Source: Aculops lycopersici (taxonomy: Eukaryota; Arthropoda; Arachnida; Trombidiformes; Eriophyidae). From it: DNA of 64,000 nucleotides. The stretch lies in NCBI GenBank assembly GCA_015350385.1, contig WNKI01000002.1:1186989-1250988 (forward strand), given 5' to 3'. Shown here one piece after another: positions 1 to 11,550 of this stretch (positions are counted from its first letter, which is position 1; each line of letters opens with the position of its first letter). The notes under the pieces are model-generated. The model did no database searches and had not been told where the DNA came from. It worked only from the letters and a program-made list of their open reading frames with translations. A program made the translations under genes and the position numbers.

Positions 1-1912
1 CTGTGGCACAACGTAAATATAACCTAGCGGTTTGTTGATATCTGTCAAGTTGCCATTTTCTTTATCGCCTCTACGGGCACTACTTGTACGTGAGTTTCGT
101 TTGATTTAGTTTAGTGTTTTTAGTAGAGGGGAAAGAGGCAACACCTTTATCTCAGCCAACAAATCGGCACCGATCTTTAGCTGATCGGCGATGAGAAATC
201 AAACTGCTCGCCTTTGGACTAATCAGTCTCCTCCGCCACTCAACTTACCTGGTTGCCACCGTTAAATTGCTACTGCTGCTCTTTGAATCTCCTCCTTAAA
301 TTGCCACCACCACTGTTCCATTGTCTTGCCTCATGCCTCTTTTCTATTGTTCTTTCCTAGAGGTTGAGAATAAAGGCACTCGAGTGTCGCCACCGTTTCG
401 GTCGATCGCGTGGTGGCGATGGAATTGAAGGAGGCGCCAACAGGAAGCGTTTAAAGCCGGGCGAAAGAGAAATCATCATTATTATTTTTATTATGATAAT
501 CACCAAGTGAAGTGAATAGAGGGACAACGGAGGTAAAGGCGGCAACTTTGCCTTTTTGGCGCCAGTAAATCAAAGTTACCCAAATCAATCGACTCTATAT
601 GTTGATGCAGATAATCAATATGCAAAATACACCACAATGACCATCGTTGACATAATTTCTGGAGGCACTAATACCTCACCACGACCACCGAGTGCCATAA
701 AGATTTGGACCCCGATGCAAAGAGTATGCCAGATGAAACGCAAAAAACGTCACCACAAACTAGCGAACCGAAACTGTAAGTTAAAACCAATGGCCGGGCT
801 AAACGGCGACTACGTCAGCTTCAAAACCTCCACTTCCGGCTTAGTGGCCTCCGCCGTCGATTTTAAGTCGGCGTCAACGTCGTCGTCGCCGTCGCCGCTG
901 CCGCTAGAGCCATCAAGTCGCAAAGCGAAACTAAACGCTAAATGCCTCGCTCTTTCTCTCAGCTATATGCCAATGGAACAAGATGACTAGATGACTGAAT
1001 CCGACTGTCCTCTAGACTTTCCTTTAGAACTTTCCAAGTTCCAAGTCTAAAGCCGAGGAGGCGATAGCAAAACGATGATTTGCGATTAAATGTTGAAATT
1101 TTATCTCTTTAGTTGATCTTTTGGTCGTCGTAGTGGTTCTCGTTGTCGTGGCTTCCAAATCGACAGCCACCATCAGCAGTGAGCCAGAGGAACCCGGCGA
1201 TTTGTAGCCATTTGTTGCTGTCACCCCGCTTGATGCTTAATAGAGTCTAGTAAGTTCCACTGTACCACTGACCACAAAACTAGTGTTTACTTTTGCTTTC
1301 TGATAATTTTTGCCCACAAATCTGTTCTCATCTAAAAATCCGGGGCGAGGTAATTTGTGGTAGTTACTACCGGTTGACCACAAAACGAGTACAGTTATTA
1401 GTATTTGACGGCACCTGAGGTAGCTGTGCACTACAAAGTGGAAGTGGCAGAGGCAGCAAATTGGCGTGTCCAAAAGTCGCACGCATTCTACAGTAAGGAT
1501 TGTGAGGAAAAGAGTGGGGAGTACCAAAAGCTAAAGTGGTAGCGAAGTCACTTGGTTGCCGCTGATCATTTGATTTCAGTCAGAAAACTTCTTTCTAATT
1601 ACAAGAGGAACAACGAGTGACACCTGTGAAAGTTGCCAACTGACTAGAGCAATTATGATGTAGGCCACTTGGGGCAAACCCTCTAGTGCACAACCTATAA
1701 GCCATCGTACTAACACTGACACTAGTGCTTTTAGGCTCGTTTGTTTTTCGGCTTAAGGTTATGGTCTCAAATACATGCAATTATGTGAATTATTTATTGT
1801 TCTTGTAGAAACAATCTTAATTTAAAGGCGGGTTTGGATTTCTCATTTGAGCAACTCATTTTTGTCAATAATTTTGGAGTTATACAATCAATCGATAAGT
1901 GATAGTTGTCGA
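1..1912. other. non-coding, no convincing gene
   Basis: Short open frames occur on both strands, but none starts at a good ATG, shows a domain or has coherent composition. The longest, 556-990 on the plus strand, opens with TTG and is Ser/Lys-rich noise. The right end holds the 3' flank of the minus-strand TAF1B gene, including a reverse-strand AATAAA at 1793-1798, about 115 bases past its stop codon. Confidence 0.6.
1793..1798 (-). terminator. poly(A) signal of TAF1B
   Basis: The plus strand reads TTTATT, so the minus strand carries the canonical AATAAA hexamer. It lies about 115 bases downstream of the TAF1B stop and is the nearest such hexamer seen. Confidence 0.55.
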
Positions 1913-4159
1913 TCAGTCATTTTCCTCCTCCTCCTCCTCATCTACTTCATCCTCATGGTCTTCCTCTGCTTCCGGTTGGTTCTGTTCAGATAGCTCTTGT
2001 TTTATAGCCCCCGAGTCTGACTCTGATTGATTGGCTGAGTTGGATTTGCGGCAAATCCGTTTTTTTCGCTTAGTTTTTCTTACTGTTTTCTTTCTTGTCT
2101 TACGTTTAGGGTGGAGAAACTGTTCAATAAATCGGATTTCCTGTAGCAACTCGCGAGGTTCACAGAAGCACAAGTAGCCACCAACTGAGAGGAGTAATCT
2201 GAAACAGTAAGGCCAGTCGTCATTGATTCTAATTGTATATGTGCGACCTCTTGCCCCCGGTCCAAACAAATCCCATTGCTCGATTGTATCGGGTATGGTT
2301 ACCTTATCATGCACAAAATTTCTCATAACCAAATCAGATAAGTCCGGGTCTCCGCGCAGATTGTCTTGCCAGTATTTCTTTGTTCTATTCAAAGCATCAT
2401 TAAGAGGGTGTCTTAAATCTCTTGGCTTCTCAAGATCGGGTTCGTCTTCAATCAGATTTCTTATATTAGGTGGCTTTGGTATATGACCCTTGAGGAAATC
2501 TGTTAGATCATTTCTAAATACTTTGTCAAATCTAAACTGAGACTGGTGGGCACGGATCTGTGACATTGGTCTATCCTGTATTATTGTCTCTAAATATGTA
2601 TACATTTGGGGGCTTGGTTCGAGACCATTCATTTCGGTCATCGGGTGATATAGCATAAATGGATCGTAATTCATTACTAATTTTAGTCTAATACTCAACT
2701 GATTTGACCAGTCCAGCAGGTTAAAGTATCTTTGAGTCTCATGAGATTCTGATTCCTCTAATTTCCTGGCTTGTTCACCTAGCTTCGTAATCATAGGGTC
2801 GCTCAGATGGAATAGTTTCTTAAGTTGGCACACGAGCATTGCATATGCCCACCTATCATATTGAGGTAATTTTCTGTTACCAGCTCTAGTAGATTCGAAT
2901 AGTTCTCTGGATTGTGTTTGAACAAAATCGGAAAAACTGATCCCTTCCCTGATATATTTTAATAGATCGTAGGGTAAATTCAAATCAGATATAAAACGTT
3001 CTAATATCTTATCTAAGCTTGGTACAGGCAATCTGAATGGTAGTCGATCATTGTAAGTCTTACATATCAATAAGCAGGCAGTTCGAGTTAGTTGGGACGG
3101 TGTTGGTGGTTTGGTCTTCTGAAACATGAGCTTGTCTTTGCTGTGCAACTTCACCTGATCAGGTAAAGAATTTTGGGCGCCAAAGAATGGAATTAGTCTC
3201 TGGCAACACAGTCTAATAATATCGGAGGCAAAAATTGGTTCTGCTTGATCCAAGCATCTAGCTGTAGCTTCAATAAAAGCTAATGTCCTATTTAGTGTGA
3301 GTATTGCAATATTGTCACGTCCTAAGGTTCTAGTTCTACCGGTAGTTTGTTGAGTAAGTTCATTGATATCTTGAAAATCTATCATGTTATTATTCTCCTC
3401 TGTTGTTAGAGGAGTTCGTTTCAGATCTTCGGAATGAGTCTTAGATTCTTGATCATCCAATATGATTTGATTGGCTTGTTCATCCGGGTTTATGTCGAGG
3501 ATGTCTGGTGTCGGAGTGCATGCTGATTGCTGTTCGATTAATTGCACCCTTCGCATTCTAGTGTTATCCTTTCGATGATATCTTCTCTGTCTAATTGGTG
3601 GCTTCTTCGTTACCCGTTTTGGAATCATAACACGGTCTTTCATCTTGATAAGTACCTCAATATCTCGATACTTAAAAACTTTTGTTATTTCCATGGGTAT
3701 CAAATCCTCCTCGTTGTATTCGTCTTTTATGTAGGGCGCAATATTCTCGTCCCAGAATTTTAACCACATGTTGGCAATGCCATCTCGAAAGAAGCGCGAT
3801 ACAAGTCCCAGCTGCTCGAGGGCATCAATTTGCAAACACAGTATATGAAACACTGTCTCGTCCGTCGACCAGGCCCATCCATAATCACACTCAAATGGCT
3901 TCTTCTTAACCATGGTACTAACACGCTGGCCTAATATTGCCTGACCCATATCGTCGTAAACCATCTCTGTTTCTTCGATATGTGCTAAGTATGGCGCCTG
4001 GGCTTGACATTCGGGGCAAACAAACTCTCCCTCAATGTCTTCGTAAGGGACATCGCAATCTTGGCAAAACAACTTCTTTCCTCTGGGCCCTTCATCCTCC
4101 TTTTGTGCCGTCTCTTCAACACAAGCAATGAATGATTCCCAATCTTCTAGCTCTGCCAT
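1913..4159 (-). CDS. TAF1B: TAF1B/Rrn7-like RNA polymerase I initiation factor subunit
   Basis: A 748-residue intronless frame starting at a true ATG. The N-terminus has a zinc ribbon with two CxxC pairs (FCQDC and VCPEC, about residues 31-51). A cyclin-fold-like helical region follows (around TVFHILCLQIDALEQLGLVS), as in TAF1B/Rrn7, the TFIIB-like subunit of SL1/core factor that recruits Pol I to rDNA promoters. The C-terminal 80 residues change to a dense Lys/Arg cluster (probable nucleolar targeting) and then a Glu/Asp tail with an IKQE sumoylation-like motif. The middle of the protein (about residues 190-290) is Thr/Asp/Asn-rich and probably disordered. It is divergent from ING by a 633-bp gap. 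The call rests on the zinc ribbon plus the N-terminal fold pattern; the family diverges fast, so it is firm but not absolute. Confidence 0.82.
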   Translation of the reverse strand: MAELEDWESFIACVEETAQKEDEGPRGKKLFCQDCDVPYEDIEGEFVCPECQAQAPYLAHIEETEMVYDDMGQAILGQRVSTMVKKKPFECDYGWAWSTDETVFHILCLQIDALEQLGLVSRFFRDGIANMWLKFWDENIAPYIKDEYNEEDLIPMEITKVFKYRDIEVLIKMKDRVMIPKRVTKKPPIRQRRYHRKDNTRMRRVQLIEQQSACTPTPDILDINPDEQANQIILDDQESKTHSEDLKRTPLTTEENNNMIDFQDINELTQQTTGRTRTLGRDNIAILTLNRTLAFIEATARCLDQAEPIFASDIIRLCCQRLIPFFGAQNSLPDQVKLHSKDKLMFQKTKPPTPSQLTRTACLLICKTYNDRLPFRLPVPSLDKILERFISDLNLPYDLLKYIREGISFSDFVQTQSRELFESTRAGNRKLPQYDRWAYAMLVCQLKKLFHLSDPMITKLGEQARKLEESESHETQRYFNLLDWSNQLSIRLKLVMNYDPFMLYHPMTEMNGLEPSPQMYTYLETIIQDRPMSQIRAHQSQFRFDKVFRNDLTDFLKGHIPKPPNIRNLIEDEPDLEKPRDLRHPLNDALNRTKKYWQDNLRGDPDLSDLVMRNFVHDKVTIPDTIEQWDLFGPGARGRTYTIRINDDWPYCFRLLLSVGGYLCFCEPRELLQEIRFIEQFLHPKRKTRKKTVRKTKRKKRICRKSNSANQSESDSGAIKQELSEQNQPEAEEDHEDEVDEEEEEEND

Positions 4160-4792
4160 GCTTCATGCTAAATATCATGGCAGGAATATTTGAGTGGGTC
4201 CAAATCAATTGATATATTACAAAATATTGTTAGAATGATTGCAAAGGCCCAAGTTTTCAGGAACCCGATGTGCGTTAATCGAAAGTTTTGTTATTGAAAA
4301 CCACGTGAATTTGTTGATAAAAACGTGAGCTATTTGGTATCTCTGCACTTGCGGTTCGGGATAGGGAACGCCCCCGCGGGTAAAAGAGACGGGCTGGCGT
4401 CAGTTGTCCGAACCTGTGCAGTTATTTTTGCAAACGACGATATGAAGAAAGAAAATGAGTCACATTGTTAGCCATGAAAATCTCATGTGATGACATACAA
4501 GGAATATCCTTTAACGTTCTATATTTTAACAATATATTTTATTGAAATATACTTAATATTAAGGTATAAAGGACGAACAAGTTCTAGACCCCAGCAAACT
4601 CTTGGATGCCACCACCAATGCTAACATTGTCGGCCTCATATTATTTACGTGCCGTCAGGTAAACACATGCTCGCGACTTTCGTCATTCAGAACAAGTTCG
4701 TTTTTAGAACTTGACCGGATATGTTAACATCGTGACTCGGTATTTTATCAAATTTTTGCAAGCAAAAATTGTTCGCCCTGTACTCGGGCACC
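4160..4792. promoter_or_regulatory. divergent promoter region, TAF1B / ING
   Basis: This 633-bp stretch separates the start codons of the minus-strand TAF1B gene and the plus-strand ING gene, so it must hold both promoters and 5' UTRs. It is AT-rich on the ING side (4500-4570), with one short GC-rich block near 4360-4400. No ORF of interest and no clear TATA box at an expected spacing were seen. Confidence 0.5.
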
Positions 4793-5374
4793 ATGTCGGA
4801 CCAATTTGATGCATTTCTAGAAAGTCTCCACGTTCTTCCACCAGAATTACGACGGAATTTGATACTTGTCTCAGATTTGGACAAGAAAACGGGCGAAATA
4901 TATGACAAATTATACCTGGAATGTTATGAAAGGTATAAAAAGACTAAAAGTAAAATGGAGCGAGCAGCAATCAGGAGAGAAGTAAACACATTGTTTGAGA
5001 AACTAATTGGACTTGCAGATGACAAGATCAATCTTATGAGCCAATCCTACGAATCTATCGACAAAAGTATCGATCGCTTGCAAAATACAAGGCTAGTTCA
5101 GAAGGACGACAAGGATCAGGTTGTAATTCAAGCACCAATTGTAAATATGCCAGTTGACCCAAATGAGCCCAAATATTGTACATGCAACGGAGTTTCAGTT
5201 GGTACCATGGTAGCCTGTGATAACAAAGATTGCTTGATTCAATGGTTCCATTTTGAATGTGTTGGCATATCCGCAGCACCTAAGGGCAAGTGGTACTGTC
5301 AAGACTGTTCAAGTCAAATGTTTGTCAAGCGACAGTCAGCATCCAAATCAAGAGTAAAGAAGCGAAGAAGATAG
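4793..5374 (+). CDS. ING5: ING4/5-like PHD-finger histone reader
   Basis: A 193-residue intronless protein. The open frame extends to a TTG at 4769, but the first ATG, in a good context (CACCATGT), is at 4793. Residues 1-100 form the helical ING dimerisation domain. The linker MPVDPNEPKYC leads directly into the C4HC3 PHD finger, a hallmark of ING4/5. The aromatic residues YC and QWFHF and the MVACD loop that form the H3K4me3 cage are kept. Family members read H3K4me3 within HBO1/MOZ acetyltransferase complexes. At 193 residues it is shorter than vertebrate ING4/5 (about 240-250) because the basic linker between coiled coil and PHD is nearly absent. A basic tail, KSRVKKRRR, may provide nuclear targeting or phosphoinositide binding instead. 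ING4 and ING5 cannot be told apart here. It converges with the NRF-6-like gene. Confidence 0.9.
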   Translation: MSDQFDAFLESLHVLPPELRRNLILVSDLDKKTGEIYDKLYLECYERYKKTKSKMERAAIRREVNTLFEKLIGLADDKINLMSQSYESIDKSIDRLQNTRLVQKDDKDQVVIQAPIVNMPVDPNEPKYCTCNGVSVGTMVACDNKDCLIQWFHFECVGISAAPKGKWYCQDCSSQMFVKRQSASKSRVKKRRR

Positions 5375-5389
5375 CCTCCTAACTTTAAG

Positions 5390-5395
5390 TTTATT
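5390..5395 (-). terminator. poly(A) signal of the NRF-6-like gene, inside the ING 3' UTR
   Basis: TTTATT on the plus strand gives AATAAA on the minus strand, 28 bases beyond the acyltransferase stop and 16 bases beyond the stop of the converging ING gene. The transcripts must overlap tail to tail if both use nearby sites. Confidence 0.5.
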
Positions 5396-5422
5396 TTAGC
5401 ATAGTAACTCTATCTATCCAAT

Positions 5423-8400
5423 CTACGCTGCTGGATTCCTAGCGTCCATAGCAACTTGTTGCTCCGTGTACAACGAAACCCTTACCACCTTTTCGGATTC
5501 ACTCATCATCTCGTTGCTTCTGATTGATGGAGTTGAAACGTCATTGTATTTCTGTGCCATACTTGAAACTAACGACTTTTGTAGGTGTAGAATGGGCGAC
5601 TCGTAGACGAGGGTCAGTGTGATTCCCAGCGCATAGGAGAGGACTAAGTTTGATATAAATATGTAGAAGAATACCACATAACTCGGTTCAATCAATAGGT
5701 TCATTTTGGCCGGATAGGACATAACAATGATCATGTGCGAGAGGTATGTCATGTAAGTGGCTCGACCGAGAGGAATGAAGGCAGGCGCTGACAGGAAGCT
5801 ATTCAACCATCCACCATAGCCTAGCGCACAAGCCAAGATTGCCCAACCTGTTGATAGAGCCCAGAACAGTTGCGAGAGGTTGTAGTAAACCGTCGAGGTA
5901 ATTCGAGAGTAGGGAGAGTTGTTGTTCCAACTGTAGGTTCCAAATAAAATTGACAGGTAGCAAATGGTGAAAGCTACCCAACCAAGCCGCACCTGGCGCT
6001 TAGTTAAAGTGTTAATACTGCGCGTATAGAGTACATAACCCAAAATTAATCCCACAAAGTAAGCCGGGGCGTGTGGATAGGGAGTCCAGAAATATTTGAG
6101 CACAATGGAGTACCAAACTTCGTATCTTTGAAGTAAAGTTGGCAACATGTTTGGTGGATAGGAATTGGCATAGTGGAGGTAGCACGAGACTCCGAGCATC
6201 CCGCCTCCTAAGGCAGTGGCTGCAAACAGTCCCTTCTTGGTACTATTAAGTAGCGCAATAATAACAATGATCGAGACGAAATGATAGAACATCTCAATGG
6301 ACAGCCACCAAGTGACAAGGTTGCACTGTTTGGTATGGTTTGTTTGTTTGTTGCATGCATTAGTTAGTTGATATGGATTAGTTGTTGCGACAGGTGTGTC
6401 CAGGCCCAAGCAAAAGTGTGATATCGACAATAGAAGTGGTGGAGGGTCTGATTAGTTATCATTTTGGATCGATTAGAGCATTGGAGATCATATCTTAAAC
6501 TCTTTAACCTCACTACTACTGCTACTGCTACTCCCCCTCCTCCTACTACTGCTGCTACTACTACTACTAGTTGATCTACTTACAATCTTATCTGAGTTTA
6601 CAAACGCCTGCAGGTACAGCGCGCTAACCCACCAATTCTGTTTACAATTATCCGATTCCTTTTGGATCAGCCCACGCCAATAGGGTCCGTCGCCCATGAG
6701 AGGAAAGACAATAAATATTAGCATAATCAATAGTACCTGGGGTGTTAGTCTTAAATAGCGCGAGATGAGGAAGGCAAACTTGTTAAAACGCTTATATTGG
6801 CCTCGAGTCATGGACCAGGTGACGTAGGTGGTAAGAAGGCCGCTAATGATAAAAAAGGTGTCCACTGAGAAGGTGGCATTCAGTAGCGGTTGAAGGAAGA
6901 AGCCGACGATATTTTGTTCAACTTGATAGGCACGAGCAAAGCCAGCCCATTCGGTGTATTGCATCGTGTGTCCAAAAATAATCCAGGAAATGGTCCAAAA
7001 TCTAAGACCATGTACGCAACTAATCTCATTCGACCTTCCGCCACCTGTTGCACTGTCGCCCACCGATTGGTCGCTGCCATCCGTCGACTGATTGCTGCTG
7101 CTACACTCGCCATCCGTTGAGTTTAACCTTGAGCTTGGAAGCTTCATTTGTTGTCCACCAGGGCAATGGTTTTTTGATTTCTCAGTTTGTCCAGCGGAGG
7201 TGCTGGTATCGAATAGTTTGCGCCCATTTTTAATTATTGAAAAGTGCAATAGAAAGTCGATCACATGAAGCACGCGATAGTTTGTACAAGTTTCAGACGC
7301 GCAAGCTTGATCTATCACCGAGATACTATCGACAATTGGTGAGCCAGTTGGCTTTCGTTTGTTTTGATTTAGAATGGCCGTCGGCAAAATTGAGTTGTTC
7401 GTCTTCTTCTGGCTCGATGATAAAGCCTGATTGATTTTGAAATTATTTCCATTGAGATCAGTGTGGTGTTTGTTGTTTTGATGATAGGTAGAGTTGAGGC
7501 CATTTAACGAGGATATATGCTGGCCATTAACTAGAAGATTCTTGGCAAAGAAGGATCTTAAATTGAGGGCATGAACTAGAGTTCCTAGTAGAGCAATCGA
7601 GGCAAGTGAGCCTAGCACGATTAGCGCAAAAATTTGGGCGCCATCTGGATTGAAGCCCACCTGTTTCTTGAGACATTCCACGCCAGAGTATTGAAGATAA
7701 GTGTTGACGGCGACTATTGTATTGCATTGACGATTGCGTTTGTTTTGAGTTTGTGTTCATGTTTTGGTTTGTGTGCATGTTGATCATCAAGGAAGCGCGG
7801 GTGAGGTGATGATTTGATTGATAGTTTGCGAGAGTTTGTGTTAGAGTTCGAGTTTGTGCGAGGCAGGTAAAGCGGTGGAGCTATTAAGTAACGACGGTGG
7901 CATAATTATCAACCGTTAGTCGGCTGGCTGGCTGGTTGGCCCGTTGGAGGTAAGGTTGGCTTGTCGTCTTGTGAGTCAATTCAATATCCCGACGAGTCAG
8001 ATTCGTTTAAATACTCTCCTGATCTATCTATCTATCCATCTATCACAGAGAGATAGATCAATCATCTCAAGTGTGTGAACTATCATCATAGTCTGGCGAC
8101 TCAACCCTTGAACTCGGCGCCAGACTCGCCGCGGCCGCCAAGACTCTCTCATCTTTCATCTTAGTATTGAGTGTTAGTTGCACACTTCAACAAAGACGCC
8201 GCTCAGAAAAGAGACAGCAGAGCGAGCTATTAAATCACCAGCTCAAAGCCCACTCTCGATGGGCAATTTTCTTGCAAATTGGCCGTGAATGAGCTATAGA
8301 GATAATGACTAGCAAGTCGATTGCCGATCGCCGGTCCCAAACTCACTCGACTTTTTCTCGGTGGCCCGAGTCAAGTGGCTTGCCGAAAACTGGCCGCTGA

Positions 8401-9709
8401 GAATCCAATAATGTTCCTAGTCTCGCTAAAGGTAAGAACATTATTGAAGGTTGAGGAGACAGTAAAGATTTTCTTTGCCTTTAGAGCCATTGTTCTAACA
8501 ACAGCCACTTGAAATTTTATCCGTCTACTGCCACCGAAACGACCACCGCGTTGCTCGCGGATAACAGGTAATTTTGTTCTTATGGTTTACTCACCTTGTT
8601 CGCCTAGTAGCTCCAAGTCTCTTTGTTCGCATTTGCTCGGCATGCAAGTGGCCAATCTAAGTTTAGTGTAGTAAAAGTAATGAGCTTTGCCGGCAATTTT
8701 GTTCAACATCTGCGCAAATTTCAAGGAAGAAAGTAGAAGGTTAGCCAACGACGACCACGATGACAATAAGATTACGATGGAGAGAGAAAGTTATTAGCGA
8801 TTGTTCTTCTTCTCTTTCTAGTAAATCCAAAGCCAAATTTGAGGAGCTCCCAGGTAGTTTACTTACGTCATCTTTAGTTGTAAAATTTGCCAAATTTTCT
8901 ATCGCCGCCAAAATGTTGTGGTACCTTGGCCTCTTAGGTATAATCGGCTGAAATTTAAAGGTACAATACTGGGGCTGGCCAATGTATAGGTTGGGCTCCA
9001 AGTCGACACATTGAAAGTAGCTGCCCATAGAGGTGTGCGAGCCCTCGAAGAAGCCGGTGGCCGGAAACTCTCCAAAGGCATTGTACACTATTGTTGTAGA
9101 TATTTATCAGCAGATGTCACGACAAGGGTTAGATGTTGTCATTTATTTTTGAGAGGAAGCAGAATTATCTTTCAAATACTTACTTTGCACAGCCCATTGG
9201 TTTAATTTTGCTAGATGATCTATGATGTCATTTATTGACTTATGGCACTCGGAACTAACGTTTGCCTGCTCCAACAGCCTGTTGATTGTTGGACGCGTCT
9301 CCTGGGCTCGCTGGCTAGCAAAACCGAGGGCATTCTGTTGCATTCGCGACCAAACTGAGTTGGCCAACTGTAAGTTGATAGCATCACTAGCGTGATTGTG
9401 ATTTGAGTCTCTGAGCAACCTATTGAGCTTGGAATCTTGATTTCTGTCTGTTGTATCACTAGAGAAGAGTAAATAATTTACTGTACTAACATTACTTTTG
9501 GGTAGTATAGCTGTTGATGTGGTGGCCTGAGCTTGTTGGAGGTATAATAGGAGACAGGCAAAGCTTATAATGAATGCGCCTAGCGCTTGTGTCGGAGATT
9601 GCGTTGATGACACCTGGCACGTTGATGATGAACTCCCACAGGAAGTTTCTATGTATTGTTTTCTCTTGTTTGGATTAATGGGTGACATTATATTGCTTGA
9701 TTTTAACAT
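5423..9709 (-). CDS. NRF-6-like multi-pass acyltransferase (five exons)
   Basis: Hand-built model in minus-strand order: 9709-9184, 9087-8867, 8709-8595, 7713-6584, 6325-5423. Phases agree (1, 0, 1, 0), donors are GTAAGT or GTGAGT, and the sum is 2895 bases (964 residues). Exon 1 has an N-terminal hydrophobic segment. Exons 1-3 make the Cys-containing extracellular NRF domain: LNQWAVQ then MYNAFGEFPATGF, and LRLATCMPSKC. Exons 4-5 hold the acyltransferase-3 membrane domain, with the IFGHTM histidine motif, SVDTFFIISGLLTTYV and about ten membrane helices. Relatives include C. elegans NRF-6/NDG-4, linked to lipid and drug uptake; the acyl substrate is unknown. A long Ser/Asn/Gly-rich loop lies between the first helix and the GHT motif. 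The third intron is 881 bp, unusually long here. An intronless paralogue sits at 22147-25092. Confidence 0.85.
6511..6570. repeat. CTA/CTC trinucleotide tract in an intron
   Basis: A run of CTACTACTGCTACTACTA-like units lies in the last intron of the NRF-6-like gene, just past the exon 4 donor. Read through, it gives a poly-Ser frame, which is why the exon appears to extend to 6488. Confidence 0.7.
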
Positions 9710-11550
9710 TTAGCTTCTTGTCTACTGTGTTGTGTATCTTAATTTTAGACTAAACTGGAATTGACTTGACTTGACTCAACTTCAATCTAACAAACCGACT
9801 ACTGCTAATTTTGAGGTGTGAGATCTTCCCTATGTCTCTTGTGTTTCTATCGCTAATAATCGATTCAAAATTGAGATATCTCGAGGCCCTTCACTTGAAC
9901 ACTTGTCTTTGATATGAAGCTCGTGCTCTCTAGCTAGTTGCGGCGGATGTCATGCTTGAATCCCAAACTATCTAGCAATCGGAACTTACTACTCTTGTTC
10001 TCGCTTTTGAGATACCTTTTTTCTTCTTATATTTTTTTTGTGAACTAGGAACTTGGGATACTTGAAGTAAGTGAACGACGAGTACTCGAAATAACATCAG
10101 CAGTCTGCCGGGTTGCCACTTGAGTAACCAGGAGAGAAAAATCAACAACAGAAGCCGCTGAGTAGACCCTCTCTCCTCTAAGACTAATACTCTTGCTGGC
10201 TTCCAATGATACTAGTACCACCCATTCACCACGAGAACCAAGAATTGTGCGCTCGCTCTCCTCTCTCTTTCTCTAACTTACCCTTGACTCAGGAGAAATC
10301 TTCAAATTACCTCTCAAATTTACTAGTCCCTTTCTCTCCTTAAGTCCACTTCCTAGACGGTTACTAGACTCACGCGTCTATCTCTCTCCTTCTTCTCTAT
10401 CGTACCTGTTGTGTTGCGCTATTTGCAGGCACAAAGGGCGACTACCCGCAGTTACCCAATTAGTGTGCGATAATAACGAGATGACGATGATCTACTGTTG
10501 AAATGACGACTAGCTAGCGAGCTCCCAGAACATGAGAATGTGGATATGCGAGCGCTAGCTGCTCACCTGGCGGCCGAATAGCCAGACGAATGGGGGAGTC
10601 GAGATATCCACTGACTTGGTTAGCTCGGTAGCTTGCGTTGCGCGAAATCGTTCAGTGAAGGCGGCCACTTGTGTTGACTTAAGCGGTAGGCAAAGAGGGA
10701 GAGAGAGAGAGAGAAAGAGAGAGAGATAGGGAGATATACACACGAACACTTGACTCGCAAACACAGCAGACGCAAGACTACCACCGGCGGCATTAGAGTC
10801 CAACGGCTACACTACTCAAGCATTAGTTCGACTCCCTGCCAAACGAGTGCTACCGAAATCCAGGTAGCCCGCCTGCCGACTAGCAGGGCAACAATGGCAT
10901 GGACATGCGCACTAGCTTCCACTAAGGCAACAGGTGATGTCGTGTTGAAAATCCACCAAACTGGAGGGAGAAAATATTAACGAAAACTCTAGCTTCGTGG
11001 TAGAAGAATACCGTTATCTAGGAACCCAGCTGAAGTATCACTTGCAGATTCGGTTTACCTCAGTGTGTGGGGAGGTAAGAGCCAAAGTTGAGGGTGCAAA
11101 CGATGATGAGGCAACGGTAGGAGGACAGACAAAAGAGAGCAGCAACATGTTGTTGCTGCCGCCGATGAAGTTGGGTTATTATGGCGACTGATGGTCGGTA
11201 CGATTATTCCCCTTTATCGTCGACGCAATGATGAATGAACGAATGCGAAGTAAGCGGGTGTTGCAGTTGTTTGGTTCCTCGTCGTCGTAATCATCATCAG
11301 GTGGTCCGGCCGCCGGACAACAAGCAACAAACAGGTCGCTCTAGTATGCATTTATATTGGAAAGAAAGAAGACGACGACGAAGGAAGATGGCACATCTCG
11401 ATGGTTAGAGGCGAAGGAGCAACGGGAAGTTACAAGCTGTCGGCAAGCACAAGGAAGGGAAAAGGAGTGAAAGTTTCTATTTGGTTGCACCTGTTTGAAT
11501 CTGAGCGTGTCCCTTTCCTTTAAGTTATTCCAACGAGTACATATACAAAT
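9710..11550. other. gene-poor upstream flank of the NRF-6-like gene
   Basis: No convincing coding sequence. It should contain the promoter and 5' UTR of the minus-strand acyltransferase. A (GA)n microsatellite lies at about 10692-10728. A short plus-strand frame around 10943-11190 contains EEYRYLGTQLK, faintly like the end of a retrotransposon reverse transcriptase, but it is interrupted by a stop upstream and is not called. Confidence 0.5.
10692..10728. repeat. (GA)n microsatellite
   Basis: Purine-only GA dinucleotide run with a few GAAA interruptions. Confidence 0.85.

Noticed and set aside
556..990. 144-residue plus-strand frame
   Set aside because: Starts at TTG, has no domain or hydrophobic logic, and is Ser/Lys-rich like random translation.
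10943..11191. EEYRYLGTQLK, reverse-transcriptase-like frame
   Set aside because: Only one short phrase resembles the end of a non-LTR reverse transcriptase. No other motifs and a stop just upstream.
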